Part shown: positions 16,931 through 25,531 of the stretch, one piece after another
Layout: every line of letters starts with the position of its first letter
Numbering within the stretch: the stretch's first letter is position 1
NCBI RefSeq assembly: GCF_002836515.1
Contig: NZ_PJBC01000067.1
Span: 124,001-188,000 of the forward strand
Reading direction: 5' to 3'
DNA: 64,000 nt
DNA from: Pseudomonas sp. Choline-02u-1
Lineage (GTDB): Bacteria > Pseudomonadota > Gammaproteobacteria > Pseudomonadales > Pseudomonadaceae
Notes under the pieces: generated by a model
Told to the model about the DNA's origin: nothing
The model's database searches: none
The model's input: the letters and a program-made list of their open reading frames with translations, nothing else
Made by a program: the position numbers and the translations under genes

Positions 16931-18958
16931 ATGAGTGACGAGCATCACGGTATTTCCGCGAACCCGCGAGACTGGCCAAAAAGCCTGTTTTACGTAGCGT
17001 TGCTGTTCTCGATTTTCCAGATCGTCACCGCAGCCTTTTCTCCTCTCTCCAGCCAGGTGCTGCGTGCGGTGCACGTCGGTTTTCTTCTGTGGGTGGTGTT
17101 TCTCAGTTATCCGGCACACGGCACAGACCGTCCGTGGCAACCGCTGGCCTGGCTGCTGAGCTTGGCCGCCATCGCTACCGCGCTGTATCAATGGGTGTTC
17201 GAGGCCGATCTGATCCAGCGTTCCGGTGACCTGACGTCGGCCGACCTGGTTATCGGCATCGTGTTGATCGCTCTGGTTTTCGAAGCCGCGCGACGGGTCA
17301 TGGGCATCGCGCTGCCAGTGATCTGCGGGCTGTTTCTGGCATACGGCCTGTTCGGGCAATACCTGCCCGGCGAACTGGCCCATCGCGGCTATGGTTTCGA
17401 TCAGATCATCAATCAACTGTCATTCGGCACCGAAGGGCTGTACGGCACGCCGACCTATGTGTCGGCAACCTACATCTTCCTGTTCATTCTGTTTGGCGCC
17501 TTCCTCGAACAGGCCGGCATGATCAAGCTGTTCACCGACTTCGCCATGGGGTTATTCGGCCACAAACTCGGCGGCCCGGCCAAAGTGGCGGTCGCCTCCT
17601 CAGCGTTGATGGGAACGATCACAGGCTCCGGGATTGCCAACGTGGTGACCACCGGGCAATTCACCATTCCGCTGATGAAGCGCTTTGGCTATCGCGCCGC
17701 GTTCGCTGGTGGTGTTGAAGCCACCTCCAGCATGGGCAGCCAGATCATGCCTCCGGTGATGGGCGCAGTCGCATTCATCATGGCCGAAACCATCAATGTG
17801 CCCTTCGTCGAAATCGCCAAGGCGGCGCTGATACCCGCCCTGCTGTATTTCGGTTCGGTATTCTGGATGGTCCACCTGGAAGCCAAGCGCTCCAACCTCA
17901 AGGGCTTGCCCAAAGACCAATGTCCAAGCGCATGGGGCGCGGTAAAGGCTCGCTGGTATTTGCTGATTCCTCTGCTGGTTCTGGTTTATCTGCTGTTTTC
18001 CGGGCGCACGCCGTTGTTCTCGGGAATGGTCGGCCTGGCATTGACCGCCATCGTGATTCTCGGCTCGGCGATCATTTTCCGGGTGCACAGCTTTGGCCTG
18101 CGCTGTGCGTTCTGGATTGCACTGGGTGTGCTGTGCACAGGTTTTTTCCAGCTCGGTATCGGGGTGATTTTTGCGGTCATCGCGGTACTGGTGCTGGTGT
18201 GCTGGTTCATCAAGGGCGGCCGCGAAACATTGCAGATCTGCCTGCATGCGCTGGTCGAGGGCGCGCGCCACGCGGTACCGGTGGGAATCGCCTGCGCGTT
18301 GGTCGGCGTCATTATCGGAATCGTTTCGCTCACCGGTGTCGCTTCGACATTTGCTGGCTACATCCTCGCCATTGGCCGCGACAACCTGCTGCTGTCGCTG
18401 ATCCTGACGATGATCACTTGCCTGGTGCTGGGCATGGGCATCCCGACCATTCCCAACTACATCATCACCAGCTCGATCGCCGCGCCTGCCCTGCTGGAGC
18501 TGGGTGTGCCACTGATCGTGTCGCACATGTTCGTGTTCTATTTCGGCATCCTCGCCGACCTGACCCCGCCTGTCGCCCTCGCCTGTTTCGCCGCCGCCCC
18601 GATTGCCAAGGAAAGCGGCTTCAAAATCAGTTTATGGGCGGTGCGAATTGCGCTGGCAGGTTTTGTCATCCCGTTCATGGCGGTCTACAACCCGGCGCTG
18701 ATGCTGCAAGGCGACAACCTGTGGGCGACTGCCTACATGCTGATCAAGACTCTTCTGGCGGTGGGTCTCTGGGGCATGGCGTCTACCGGTTTTCTGCAAA
18801 TGAAAATGCTGATCTGGGAGCGGGTGCTCAGTCTCGTCGCCGGCGCCCTGCTGATCGTGGCACTGCCGGTGACCGACGAACTCGGCTTCGCACTGGGGAT
18901 CCTGGTCATCGTGCAACACGTCTGGCGCTCGCGGCGCGCCGCAGCGGCCAATGCATGA
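16931..18958 (+). CDS. TRAP transporter fused permease (4TM/12TM)
   Basis: A 675-residue membrane protein combining the small (DctQ-like, about residues 15-170) and large (DctM-like) permeases. Family blocks include FLFILFGAFLEQAGMIKLF, then SSALMGTITGSGIANVVTTG and EATSSMGSQIMPPVMGAVAF in the first half. The second half has ILTMITCLVLGMGIPTIPNY and a FGILADLTPPVALA block. This form partners with TAXI binding proteins such as the one just upstream. Its stop overlaps the start of the DUF1850 gene. Confidence 0.9.
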   Translation: MSDEHHGISANPRDWPKSLFYVALLFSIFQIVTAAFSPLSSQVLRAVHVGFLLWVVFLSYPAHGTDRPWQPLAWLLSLAAIATALYQWVFEADLIQRSGDLTSADLVIGIVLIALVFEAARRVMGIALPVICGLFLAYGLFGQYLPGELAHRGYGFDQIINQLSFGTEGLYGTPTYVSATYIFLFILFGAFLEQAGMIKLFTDFAMGLFGHKLGGPAKVAVASSALMGTITGSGIANVVTTGQFTIPLMKRFGYRAAFAGGVEATSSMGSQIMPPVMGAVAFIMAETINVPFVEIAKAALIPALLYFGSVFWMVHLEAKRSNLKGLPKDQCPSAWGAVKARWYLLIPLLVLVYLLFSGRTPLFSGMVGLALTAIVILGSAIIFRVHSFGLRCAFWIALGVLCTGFFQLGIGVIFAVIAVLVLVCWFIKGGRETLQICLHALVEGARHAVPVGIACALVGVIIGIVSLTGVASTFAGYILAIGRDNLLLSLILTMITCLVLGMGIPTIPNYIITSSIAAPALLELGVPLIVSHMFVFYFGILADLTPPVALACFAAAPIAKESGFKISLWAVRIALAGFVIPFMAVYNPALMLQGDNLWATAYMLIKTLLAVGLWGMASTGFLQMKMLIWERVLSLVAGALLIVALPVTDELGFALGILVIVQHVWRSRRAAAANA

Positions 18959-19380
18959 TCGGTTTGTGCCTGGGTCTGGCCGGCAGCATTTGGGCGCAGT
19001 TGCCCGTCGCGCACTTCACCTTGGCATGGAACCACAGCATCGAAAAAATCCGTTGGGAGGAAGACTACAGCGTCACGGCCCAAGGGCTGGTTCTGGAGCA
19101 GGCCCGGGTACGCGGAAACGGTGCTGGTATGGAGATACCCGACGACGCACGGCTGGAAAACGGCAGTTGGCACTTCCGGCGCCATTTGCCGCCGCTGCAA
19201 CCACTGCGATTGGGCCGAACCCCGGAGGCCGGTGATTATCAGCTATGCATTGATGGGAGGTGCGAGTTCATCAGCCGATGGGTTGGCCCAGCCAGAAGCA
19301 GCCACCCGTTCCTGCAACTGTGGGCTTGCGAGACGACCGCGCCATTGCCACCGGATGAACCTCTACCAGGTACGCAGTAA
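18955..19380 (+). CDS. DUF1850-domain protein of a TAXI-TRAP operon
   Basis: A 141-residue protein whose ATG overlaps the permease stop codon by four bases. After a short hydrophobic start it reads FTLAWNHSIEKIRWEEDYSV and VLEQARVRGNGAGMEIPDDA, the pattern of DUF1850 proteins, which almost always accompany TAXI-type fused permeases. Their role is unknown; a periplasmic or membrane-associated accessory is likely. It converges with the ene-reductase gene, leaving 12 bases between stops. Confidence 0.82.
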   Translation: MIGLCLGLAGSIWAQLPVAHFTLAWNHSIEKIRWEEDYSVTAQGLVLEQARVRGNGAGMEIPDDARLENGSWHFRRHLPPLQPLRLGRTPEAGDYQLCIDGRCEFISRWVGPARSSHPFLQLWACETTAPLPPDEPLPGTQ

Positions 19381-19392
19381 AGCCCTGATGTC

Positions 19393-20625
19393 TTACATCG
19401 AGCGCTTCGCGATCCAGTGCTTGTATTGTCGCGTCCGAAAGAACATCGCCAACTGTTGCGACAGCAGTGCGCGTAACGGCGAGACGTTCGGATCGGGTCG
19501 TTGACCGCGACTGAGTTTGCTCAGCTGAAACTTGACCGCCGCCATGTTCGCCAGCGAAGCGACGACTTTGTTTTTCCAGGTGATCGGTGGCATTTGCGGG
19601 GCGTTATGCTTGCCCGCCAGCCAGTCACGCGGCAGGTCAGGATCAATGGCCAGTGCCGTTCCGATCCCTACCATGTCCACTCCACTGTGAACGACCTGTT
19701 CAGCAATCGCCCGACGACGAATGCCGCCGGTGACCATCACCGGCATGTTCGCAACGGTCTGAATATCTCGGGCAAATTCAACGAAGTAGGCTTCGCGAGC
19801 CAGCGTTCGACCATCGCGTGCCTCACCCTGCATGGCTGGCGCTTCGTAGCTGCCGCCGGATAATTCGACCAGATCGACATCCAGCTCATTGAGCAGTTGC
19901 ACCACGTGCCTGGCGTCATCAACGCTGAACCCGCCTCGTTGGAAGTCTGCGGAATTGAGTTTGACAGCCACGGCAAAATCCCTGGAAACCACAGCTCTGA
20001 CCGCGTTGACAATCTCGATCAACAGGCGCGCACGATTGTCCAGCGAACCGCCCCACTCGTCCGTTCTTAGATTGGTCAGCGGCGAAAGAAACTGGCTCAA
20101 CAGATAACCATGGGCTGCATGAATCTGCACACCGCTGAATCCCGCTTGTTCGCCAAGGCGAGCGGTGTTGGCAAAGCGTTGAATAACGTCCTTGATCACT
20201 TCGGCGGTCATCGCCTGAGGCGTGGCGAAGCGCCTGGACAGGTTGCCCAGTTCCAGAGAAACCGCTGACGGGGCCCAGGTTGGCTGGCCGAGGTTGGCCT
20301 GCATTTGCCGCCCGGGATGATTGATCTGCATCCAGAACTGCGCACCGCCGGATCGGCCGATCCGCGCCCAGCGCTTGAACCTGTCCAGTAGTCGATCGTC
20401 CTCCAGCACCACGCCGCCCGGACCGGTCATCGCACGGCCATCGACCATCACGTTGCCGGTGATAAGCAGCCCGGCACCTCCATCGGCCCACGCCTGATAG
20501 AGGCGCATCAATTGATCGGACGGCGCTTGCTCGGCATCCGCCATGTTTTCTTCCATCGCGGCTTTGGCGATGCGGTTGTTGATGGTCGAGCCGTTGGGAA
20601 GTCGTAGCGTATCGAAGACATTCAT
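19393..20625 (-). CDS. NADH:flavin oxidoreductase, Old Yellow Enzyme family
   Basis: A 410-residue FMN-dependent TIM-barrel enzyme. Visible features are LRLPNGSTINNRIAKAAMEE at the start, a substrate-binding MQINHPGRQMQAN block, the strongly conserved IHAAHGYLLSQFLSPLTNLR with RTDEWGGSLDNRARLL, and the FMN phosphate-binding VMVTGGIRRR. Such enzymes reduce activated C=C bonds with NAD(P)H. There is no C-terminal iron-sulphur/FAD domain, so it is the single-domain type. AGGA precedes the ATG at normal spacing. Confidence 0.88.
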   Translation of the reverse strand: MNVFDTLRLPNGSTINNRIAKAAMEENMADAEQAPSDQLMRLYQAWADGGAGLLITGNVMVDGRAMTGPGGVVLEDDRLLDRFKRWARIGRSGGAQFWMQINHPGRQMQANLGQPTWAPSAVSLELGNLSRRFATPQAMTAEVIKDVIQRFANTARLGEQAGFSGVQIHAAHGYLLSQFLSPLTNLRTDEWGGSLDNRARLLIEIVNAVRAVVSRDFAVAVKLNSADFQRGGFSVDDARHVVQLLNELDVDLVELSGGSYEAPAMQGEARDGRTLAREAYFVEFARDIQTVANMPVMVTGGIRRRAIAEQVVHSGVDMVGIGTALAIDPDLPRDWLAGKHNAPQMPPITWKNKVVASLANMAAVKFQLSKLSRGQRPDPNVSPLRALLSQQLAMFFRTRQYKHWIAKRSM

Positions 20626-20749
20626 GGGGCAATCCTCAGGTCAGTCGGGGCACCTTAAGATTGAAGTGAGGTTGAAGGTCAATGACTTTTTGAATGCTTT
20701 CACCGGTATTCAGAATCGGCCAGGGAGCTTCAGTGTGTAGGCGATCTAC

Positions 20750-20840
20750 TGTGGGAGCGGGCTTGCTCGCGAAAGCGGTGTGTCAGGCCATGATGATCTT
20801 GAATGTGCCGACGCCTTCGCGAGCAAGCCCGCTCCCACAG
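20750..20840. repeat. BIME (two inverted REP sequences)
   Basis: Inverted pair TGTGGGAGCGGGCTTGCTCG at the left and CGAGCAAGCCCGCTCCCACA at the right, around a spacer reading ...GCGGTGTGTCAGGCCATGA...GAATGTGCCGACGCC. This spacer is the reverse complement, with few changes, of the spacer in each unit of the array at 37366-38400. It lies between the ene-reductase start region and the MerR gene. Confidence 0.92.
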
Positions 20841-20881
20841 GTTTACGGGGGGTTGCCTGGGATTTGTGTTGCGTCAGTTAT

Positions 20882-21352
20882 CTACTGAGGCGCAGGTTTG
20901 CCGGGGCGGGAAACGGTTGCAACGCGATTGACAGGCGCATTCACAGGCCCTTCTTCACGCAGACGATTGAGCACCCGCTGTGCATTGTCGGCGCAGGCCA
21001 TGCCTTCGGGCTTGTTTTCGATGCCCTTGATCACTTGTTGAAGCTGAGCCTTGTTTTGCGCCAGGCGTTCTTGCAGCAGTTCGATTTCTGCCACCTTGTG
21101 CTTGAGCCCGCTGAGCAGTTCTTCATGCTGCCAGCCGCCGGCATTCATCGGCATCAACTGACGGATTTCTTCCAACGAAAAACCGGCGGCCTGCGCGCCG
21201 GTAATGATCTGCAATACCGACGCTGTGTCTGGCGCATAGTCCCGGTAGCCATTGGCGGTACGCGCGACAGAGCAGATCAGGCCGCTGGCCTCGTAGAAAC
21301 GAATGCGTGACGGCGCCAGTCCGCTGATTTTTGCCAGTTCGCCTATTCTCAT
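20882..21352 (-). CDS. MerR-family transcriptional regulator
   Basis: A 156-residue MerR protein. The N-terminal winged helix-turn-helix reads MRIGELAKISGLAPSRIRFY with YEASGLI and ANGYRDYAPDTASVL. A long dimerisation helix follows (LLSGLKHKVAEIELLQERLA), and single cysteines are not arranged as a metal site. Members of this type often sense oxidants or organic ligands. It is preceded by GAGAGGGG and lies 64 bases after the reductase gene on the same strand, so it may be co-transcribed with it. Confidence 0.87.
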   Translation of the reverse strand: MRIGELAKISGLAPSRIRFYEASGLICSVARTANGYRDYAPDTASVLQIITGAQAAGFSLEEIRQLMPMNAGGWQHEELLSGLKHKVAEIELLQERLAQNKAQLQQVIKGIENKPEGMACADNAQRVLNRLREEGPVNAPVNRVATVSRPGKPAPQ

Positions 21353-21416
21353 CGCCCCTCTCCAATGGCCGTGGAACTTCGAGTCGACTGTAAACCTGAA
21401 GGCGTCGGCTGGCCAA

Positions 21417-22151
21417 TCAGGCCGTCATCTCCCGATTGATTGCAACCATTTGCTCGCGGGTGAACTCGCTGTCCGGCGCCATGAATCGGACCATCAAGGC
21501 GTCGCGGTTCAGCGGTGCGCGGGCCTTGTCCGCCGCTTCGAGGGCGAGCTTCAACGCCGGCAAGGTCAACTCGGTGCAGTAAGCCGGCGTGCCCGGTTGT
21601 TGACGCCATGAGTCCTGAAGACCACCTGCCGCGAGCGCAGTGAAGCCCGTTTCTTCAACCAGATCCTGAGCGATTGCCTCAGCCCTCGGATCATCACCGG
21701 CGACGGGCAGAGCGATACGATTCGCGGATTCAGCAGGTTGGCCTTGATCGGCCAGCGTAGCGGCAAGCACAGCATTCCACGCCTTGATCAGGGGACGGCC
21801 GATCTGCTCGCTGACCCAGACGCTTTCGGGTTTGCCCTCGTCCACTTCCCTGATTGCCCCGTCACGCTGCGGGTAGTAATTGGAGGTATCGATGACCACG
21901 ACCTGCTCGGGAACCTGGCTCAGCGTCTGCTTCAGATCAGGGTATCGGGCGAAAGGGATCGACAGGATGATCACGTCGACGTCGGCCACGGCCTGCTCTT
22001 TGGTTACCGCCTTAGCACCGACTTCGTCAGCGAGCGTCTGAATGCTTTGCGGGTCTTTCGAATTGGCCAGTTTGATCTGATGGCCGCACGCCGCCAGCTT
22101 GCGCGCCAGCGTCGCACCGATGTGGCCGGCGCCGATGATTCCGATGTTCAT
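21417..22151 (-). CDS. NADPH-dependent F420-reductase-type NAD(P)-binding protein
   Basis: A 244-residue protein starting MNIGIIGAGHIGATLARKLA, the Rossmann loop of the coenzyme-F420-dependent NADP oxidoreductase family, followed by GHQIKLANSKDPQSI (the NADP-phosphate site). A conserved VIDTSNYYPQRDG sits near the middle and VKAWN-like IKAWNAV after it. Bacterial members without F420 usually act as NAD(P)H-dependent reductases of unknown substrate. The ATG at 22151 is preceded by AGAGAGGG. A truncated relative lies at 50255. Confidence 0.8.
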   Translation of the reverse strand: MNIGIIGAGHIGATLARKLAACGHQIKLANSKDPQSIQTLADEVGAKAVTKEQAVADVDVIILSIPFARYPDLKQTLSQVPEQVVVIDTSNYYPQRDGAIREVDEGKPESVWVSEQIGRPLIKAWNAVLAATLADQGQPAESANRIALPVAGDDPRAEAIAQDLVEETGFTALAAGGLQDSWRQQPGTPAYCTELTLPALKLALEAADKARAPLNRDALMVRFMAPDSEFTREQMVAINREMTA

Positions 22152-22218
22152 TTCAATACCCTCTCTTGGTACGTGTGTTATCGCCCGGTTGAGCGCGCTT
22201 CTGGATTGAGTTGTGAAC

Positions 22219-22650
22219 TCAGTCTGCGGCCGGATGGCCAAGCGCATCGAGCGTGAGACGAAGCGCCTCAATCCCCTGTTCATCGAGTTGACAGGCAGAT
22301 TTGATTTTGCCGGTGATGGCTCTGATGTCGTTTTCCATGGCCCGGCTTTCGGGCGTCAGGTCAATCAGCACACGACGCTCGTCTGCCGGATCGCGCTTGC
22401 GCGTGACCAGCCCGGCGCTCTCCAGACGTTTGAGCAGCGGCGTGATGGTTCCTGCGTCCATTGCCAGGTAAGCGCCGAGTTCGCCCACTGACAGTGGCGC
22501 GCCATCCAGAAGCTGAAGGATCACCAGGTATTGCGGAAAGGTTAAGCCCAGCGGTTCCAGATACGGCTTGTGCAAACGCACGACCCGGTTGGCCGCGGCG
22601 TAGAGTGAAAACGACAGCTGCGTTCCCACCTGATTTCGGTTCGGACTCAT
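22219..22650 (-). CDS. MarR-family regulator, OhrR-like, with the sensing Cys replaced by Ser
   Basis: A 143-residue MarR protein closely resembling OhrR: QLSFSLYAAANRVVRLHKPY, then LGLTFPQYLVILQLLDG and LSVGELGAYLAMDAGTITPL with the RDPADERRVLIDLT wing. In OhrR the segment reads QLCFALY and its Cys senses organic hydroperoxides; here position 13 is Ser. The sensor mechanism is therefore probably not thiol oxidation. Two palindromes lie directly upstream of the start (22653-22681) and suggest autoregulation. It heads a leftward group with the F420-type reductase (67 bases on). Confidence 0.85.
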   Translation of the reverse strand: MSPNRNQVGTQLSFSLYAAANRVVRLHKPYLEPLGLTFPQYLVILQLLDGAPLSVGELGAYLAMDAGTITPLLKRLESAGLVTRKRDPADERRVLIDLTPESRAMENDIRAITGKIKSACQLDEQGIEALRLTLDALGHPAAD

Positions 22651-22652
22651 TT

Positions 22653-22681
22653 AATAGTTCGCTATTGTATAGTGCACTATA
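22653..22681. promoter_or_regulatory. Tandem palindromic operators upstream of the MarR gene
   Basis: Two adjacent palindromes: AATAGTTCGCTATT at 22653-22666 (arms AATAG/CTATT) and the perfect TATAGTGCACTATA at 22668-22681. The ATAG...CTAT half sites are the type bound by MarR-family dimers, and the first begins three bases from the MarR start codon. Autorepression is the likely outcome; direct binding is inferred. Confidence 0.7.
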
Positions 22682-22853
22682 TATTTCATGAGAATGTTAG
22701 AAGTGTCAACCGAGAAAGGTCGCGCAGTGCTGATCAGCACCTCTGTCGGCGATCCAGATCGTCAACAGAGGGTTGATCGCTTGCGGTGTCTGTGAACTTC
22801 AGTGCCAATCCATGCCCGTGAGAGATGCAGGAAAGTCCGCTACGCTGCGCCGA

Positions 22854-24161
22854 TTACTTGTGCGCCAGCAGCGCCTTGCGTGCAGCCTTTTCGTGTTTCA
22901 TGGCAGCGATTTCCCGCTCGCACGCTTCGGCATCGAAGGAGTTGTCCCACTTGGCAATGGCAATGGTGCCGATGCCGTTGCCGATCAGGTTGGTTACCGC
23001 TCGGGCCTCGTTGAGGAAACGGTCGATGCCCAACAGCAACACCAGGCCCACCAGAGGTATCGAATGAATGGTGGTGAGCGTGGCCGCCAGGGTCACAAAT
23101 CCTGCCCCCGCCACACCGGCCGAGCCCTTGGAGGTCAGCAGGAACACGCCGAGCAGAATCATCTGATCCATGAAGGTCAGCGGCGTGTTGGTTGCCTGGG
23201 CAATGAAAATCGCCGCCATGGTCAGGTAGATGCAGGTGCCATCTGCGTTGAAGGTGTAGCCCGTCGGCAGGACCATGCCGACCACGGATTTTTTGCAGCC
23301 GAGCTTTTCCAGTTTGACCATCATTCGCGGCAGCACCGCTTCGGTCGAACAGGTGCCCAGCGTGATCAGAATTTCATCCTTGAAATAGCGCAGAAACTGC
23401 ATCAGCGGCATGCCTGACCATCGTGCCACCGCACCCAGGACCACCACGATGAAAATCAACGTCGTGATGTACAGGGCGACCAGCAACTGCCCAAGCGACA
23501 GCAAAGTGCCGATGCCGTATTTGCCAATGGTGAACGCCATGCCCGCTCCCGCACCCAGCGGCGCCAGGCGCATGACCATCGCGACAATTTTGAACAGGCC
23601 CTGCAGGAATAGATCGATGGTGTTGATCAGCGGCTTGCTGGTTTCGCCCATCTGCACGAGGGCAACCCCCATCAACACCGACAGCAGAATCACCTGCAGC
23701 ATGACGCCGTTGGAGAAGGCGCCGAGAAAGGTATGCGGAATGATATTGAGGAAGAAATCGACAGTACCGCCCTGCTCGCTCGCGGCCTGGCTGTATTTGT
23801 TGATCGCGCTGCTGTCGAGCGTTCCGACGTTGATGTTCATGCCAACGCCAGGCTTGACGATGTTGACTACGATCAGCCCGACGACCAAGGCGATGGTCGA
23901 GAGGATTTCGAAGTAGATCAGCGCTTTCACACCGATGCGCCCGACCTCCTTGATGCTGCCCATCTTGGCGATACCGACCACTACCGTGCCGAAAATGATC
24001 GGCGCCAGAAGCATCTTGATCAGCTTGATGAAACCATCGGCAAACGGCTGCAGCTTGGCACCGATGTCCGGTACGAAATAACCGATCGCAGCACCGATGA
24101 CGATACCGATCAGCACCTGCACATAGAGCTGGCTGTACCAGCGCGATTTTGAAGTTTCCAC
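22854..24161 (-). CDS. dctA: C4-dicarboxylate:cation symporter DctA
   Basis: A 435-residue transporter of the DAACS family. It shows KLIKMLLAPIIFGTVVVGIA, the serine-rich-loop region FLRYFKDEILITLGTCSTEA, and the NADGTCIYLTMAAIFIAQAT motif, all diagnostic of DctA. It takes up succinate, malate or fumarate with protons or sodium. Translation starts at GTG (24159-24161), preceded by GAGGTG. It lies 102 bases downstream of the D-tartrate dehydratase gene on the same strand, so it probably imports tartrate or its relatives here. Confidence 0.9.
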   Translation of the reverse strand: METSKSRWYSQLYVQVLIGIVIGAAIGYFVPDIGAKLQPFADGFIKLIKMLLAPIIFGTVVVGIAKMGSIKEVGRIGVKALIYFEILSTIALVVGLIVVNIVKPGVGMNINVGTLDSSAINKYSQAASEQGGTVDFFLNIIPHTFLGAFSNGVMLQVILLSVLMGVALVQMGETSKPLINTIDLFLQGLFKIVAMVMRLAPLGAGAGMAFTIGKYGIGTLLSLGQLLVALYITTLIFIVVVLGAVARWSGMPLMQFLRYFKDEILITLGTCSTEAVLPRMMVKLEKLGCKKSVVGMVLPTGYTFNADGTCIYLTMAAIFIAQATNTPLTFMDQMILLGVFLLTSKGSAGVAGAGFVTLAATLTTIHSIPLVGLVLLLGIDRFLNEARAVTNLIGNGIGTIAIAKWDNSFDAEACEREIAAMKHEKAARKALLAHK

Positions 24162-24263
24162 GAAAGCACCTCATTTTATTGTTGTGGTGGGCATGTGGTG
24201 TGGGCGTCGACGATGACGCCTGAGGGTGCGGCCTCGGCAACCGAGACCGCCGATAAAACTGAA

Positions 24264-25433
24264 TCAGCCCTCGCCCAGTTCACGCATGACGGCATACAGC
24301 GCAGATTTGGCTTCGAAGCCGACACCCGGGATATCCGGCAGACCGACGTAGCCGTTTTCGACGCGGATGCCATCGGCAAAACCTCCGAACGGCTGGAACA
24401 CATCCGGGTAGGATTCATTGCCGCCCAAATGCAGACCGGCGGCGATGTTCAGCGACATCTGGTGACCACCATGCGGCACCACGCGGCGCGAAGACCAACC
24501 CAGCTCTTCCATCACCTTGAGGGTGCGCATGTACTCGACGAGACCGTAGGACAGTGCGCAGTCAAATTGCAGATAATCACGGTCAGGGCGCATGCCGCCG
24601 TGGCGCAACAGGTTGCGGGCGTCCTGGTGAGAGAAGAGGTTTTCACCGGTGGCCATCGGCAGTTCGTAATGATTGGCCAGTTCGGCCTGCAGCGCGTAAT
24701 CCAGCGGATCGCCGACTTCTTCGTACCAGAACAGGTTGTATTTCTTGATCGCTTCGGCATACGCGATACCGGTCTTCAGATCAAAACGGCCGTTGGCGTC
24801 GACCGCAAGGCGCTGGCCGTCGCCCACCACTTCCAGCACCGCTTCAATGCGGCGAATATCTTCGTCCAGCGGCACCGCGCCGATCTTCATTTTGACCACG
24901 TCATAGCCACGATCCAGATAGCTCTGCATTTCGGCCTTGAGCTTGGTCTGGTCCTTGCCCGGGTAGTAATAACCACCCGCCGCGTACACCCAGACTTTGT
25001 CATCGGCGACGCCGTTGCGATAACGATCGGCGAGCAGCCGATACAAAGGCTTGCCTTCGATCTTGGCCACCGCGTCCCACACCGCCATATCGATGGTGCC
25101 GACCGCTACCGAACGCTCGCCATGCCCGCCCGGTTTTTCGTTGGTCATCAGGGTTTTCCAGATGGCGAACGGATCGAGGTTATTGTTTTCGTGATCGATC
25201 AGTGTTTGCGGGTCGGCTTCAGTGATCCGCGCCAGAAAACGATCGCGCATCAACGCGCCCTGGCCGTAGCGACCATTGGAGTTGAAGCCGTAACCGATGA
25301 CCGGTTTGCCGTCGCGAATCACGTCGGTAATGACCGCGACGACCGAGCAGGTCATCTTCGAAAAATCGATGTAGGCATTGGCGATCGGGGAAGCGATGGA
25401 GACGGTTTTTTCACGGATATCGACGATACGCAT
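24264..25433 (-). CDS. tarD: D(-)-tartrate dehydratase, enolase superfamily
   Basis: A 389-residue mandelate-racemase-subgroup enzyme. It matches the characterised Bradyrhizobium TarD, which is the same length, nearly block for block: NAYIDFSKMT, GYGFNSNGRYGQG, ERSVAVGTIDMAVWDAVAKI, VVKMKIGAVP with the catalytic KxK lysine, LAVDANGRFDL and YEEVGDPLDYALQAELA for metal ligands, and VPHGGHQMSLNIAAGL with the catalytic His. It dehydrates D-tartrate to oxaloacetate. GAGGA precedes the ATG. It forms a likely operon with dctA and is divergent from a LysR gene. Confidence 0.9.
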   Translation of the reverse strand: MRIVDIREKTVSIASPIANAYIDFSKMTCSVVAVITDVIRDGKPVIGYGFNSNGRYGQGALMRDRFLARITEADPQTLIDHENNNLDPFAIWKTLMTNEKPGGHGERSVAVGTIDMAVWDAVAKIEGKPLYRLLADRYRNGVADDKVWVYAAGGYYYPGKDQTKLKAEMQSYLDRGYDVVKMKIGAVPLDEDIRRIEAVLEVVGDGQRLAVDANGRFDLKTGIAYAEAIKKYNLFWYEEVGDPLDYALQAELANHYELPMATGENLFSHQDARNLLRHGGMRPDRDYLQFDCALSYGLVEYMRTLKVMEELGWSSRRVVPHGGHQMSLNIAAGLHLGGNESYPDVFQPFGGFADGIRVENGYVGLPDIPGVGFEAKSALYAVMRELGEG

Positions 25434-25531
25434 GACGGGTTCCTCTTGTTGTGGTGACCCAACGTTATGCTTTGCGACGACACCCGCCCAATGCTATTAA
25501 TGCCGCGCCCTATGCACAGGAGGCATTGCCC

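Noticed and set aside
24195..25457. 420-codon plus-strand frame opposite the tartrate dehydratase gene
   Set aside because: Shadow frame; the enolase-superfamily protein on the minus strand is unmistakable.
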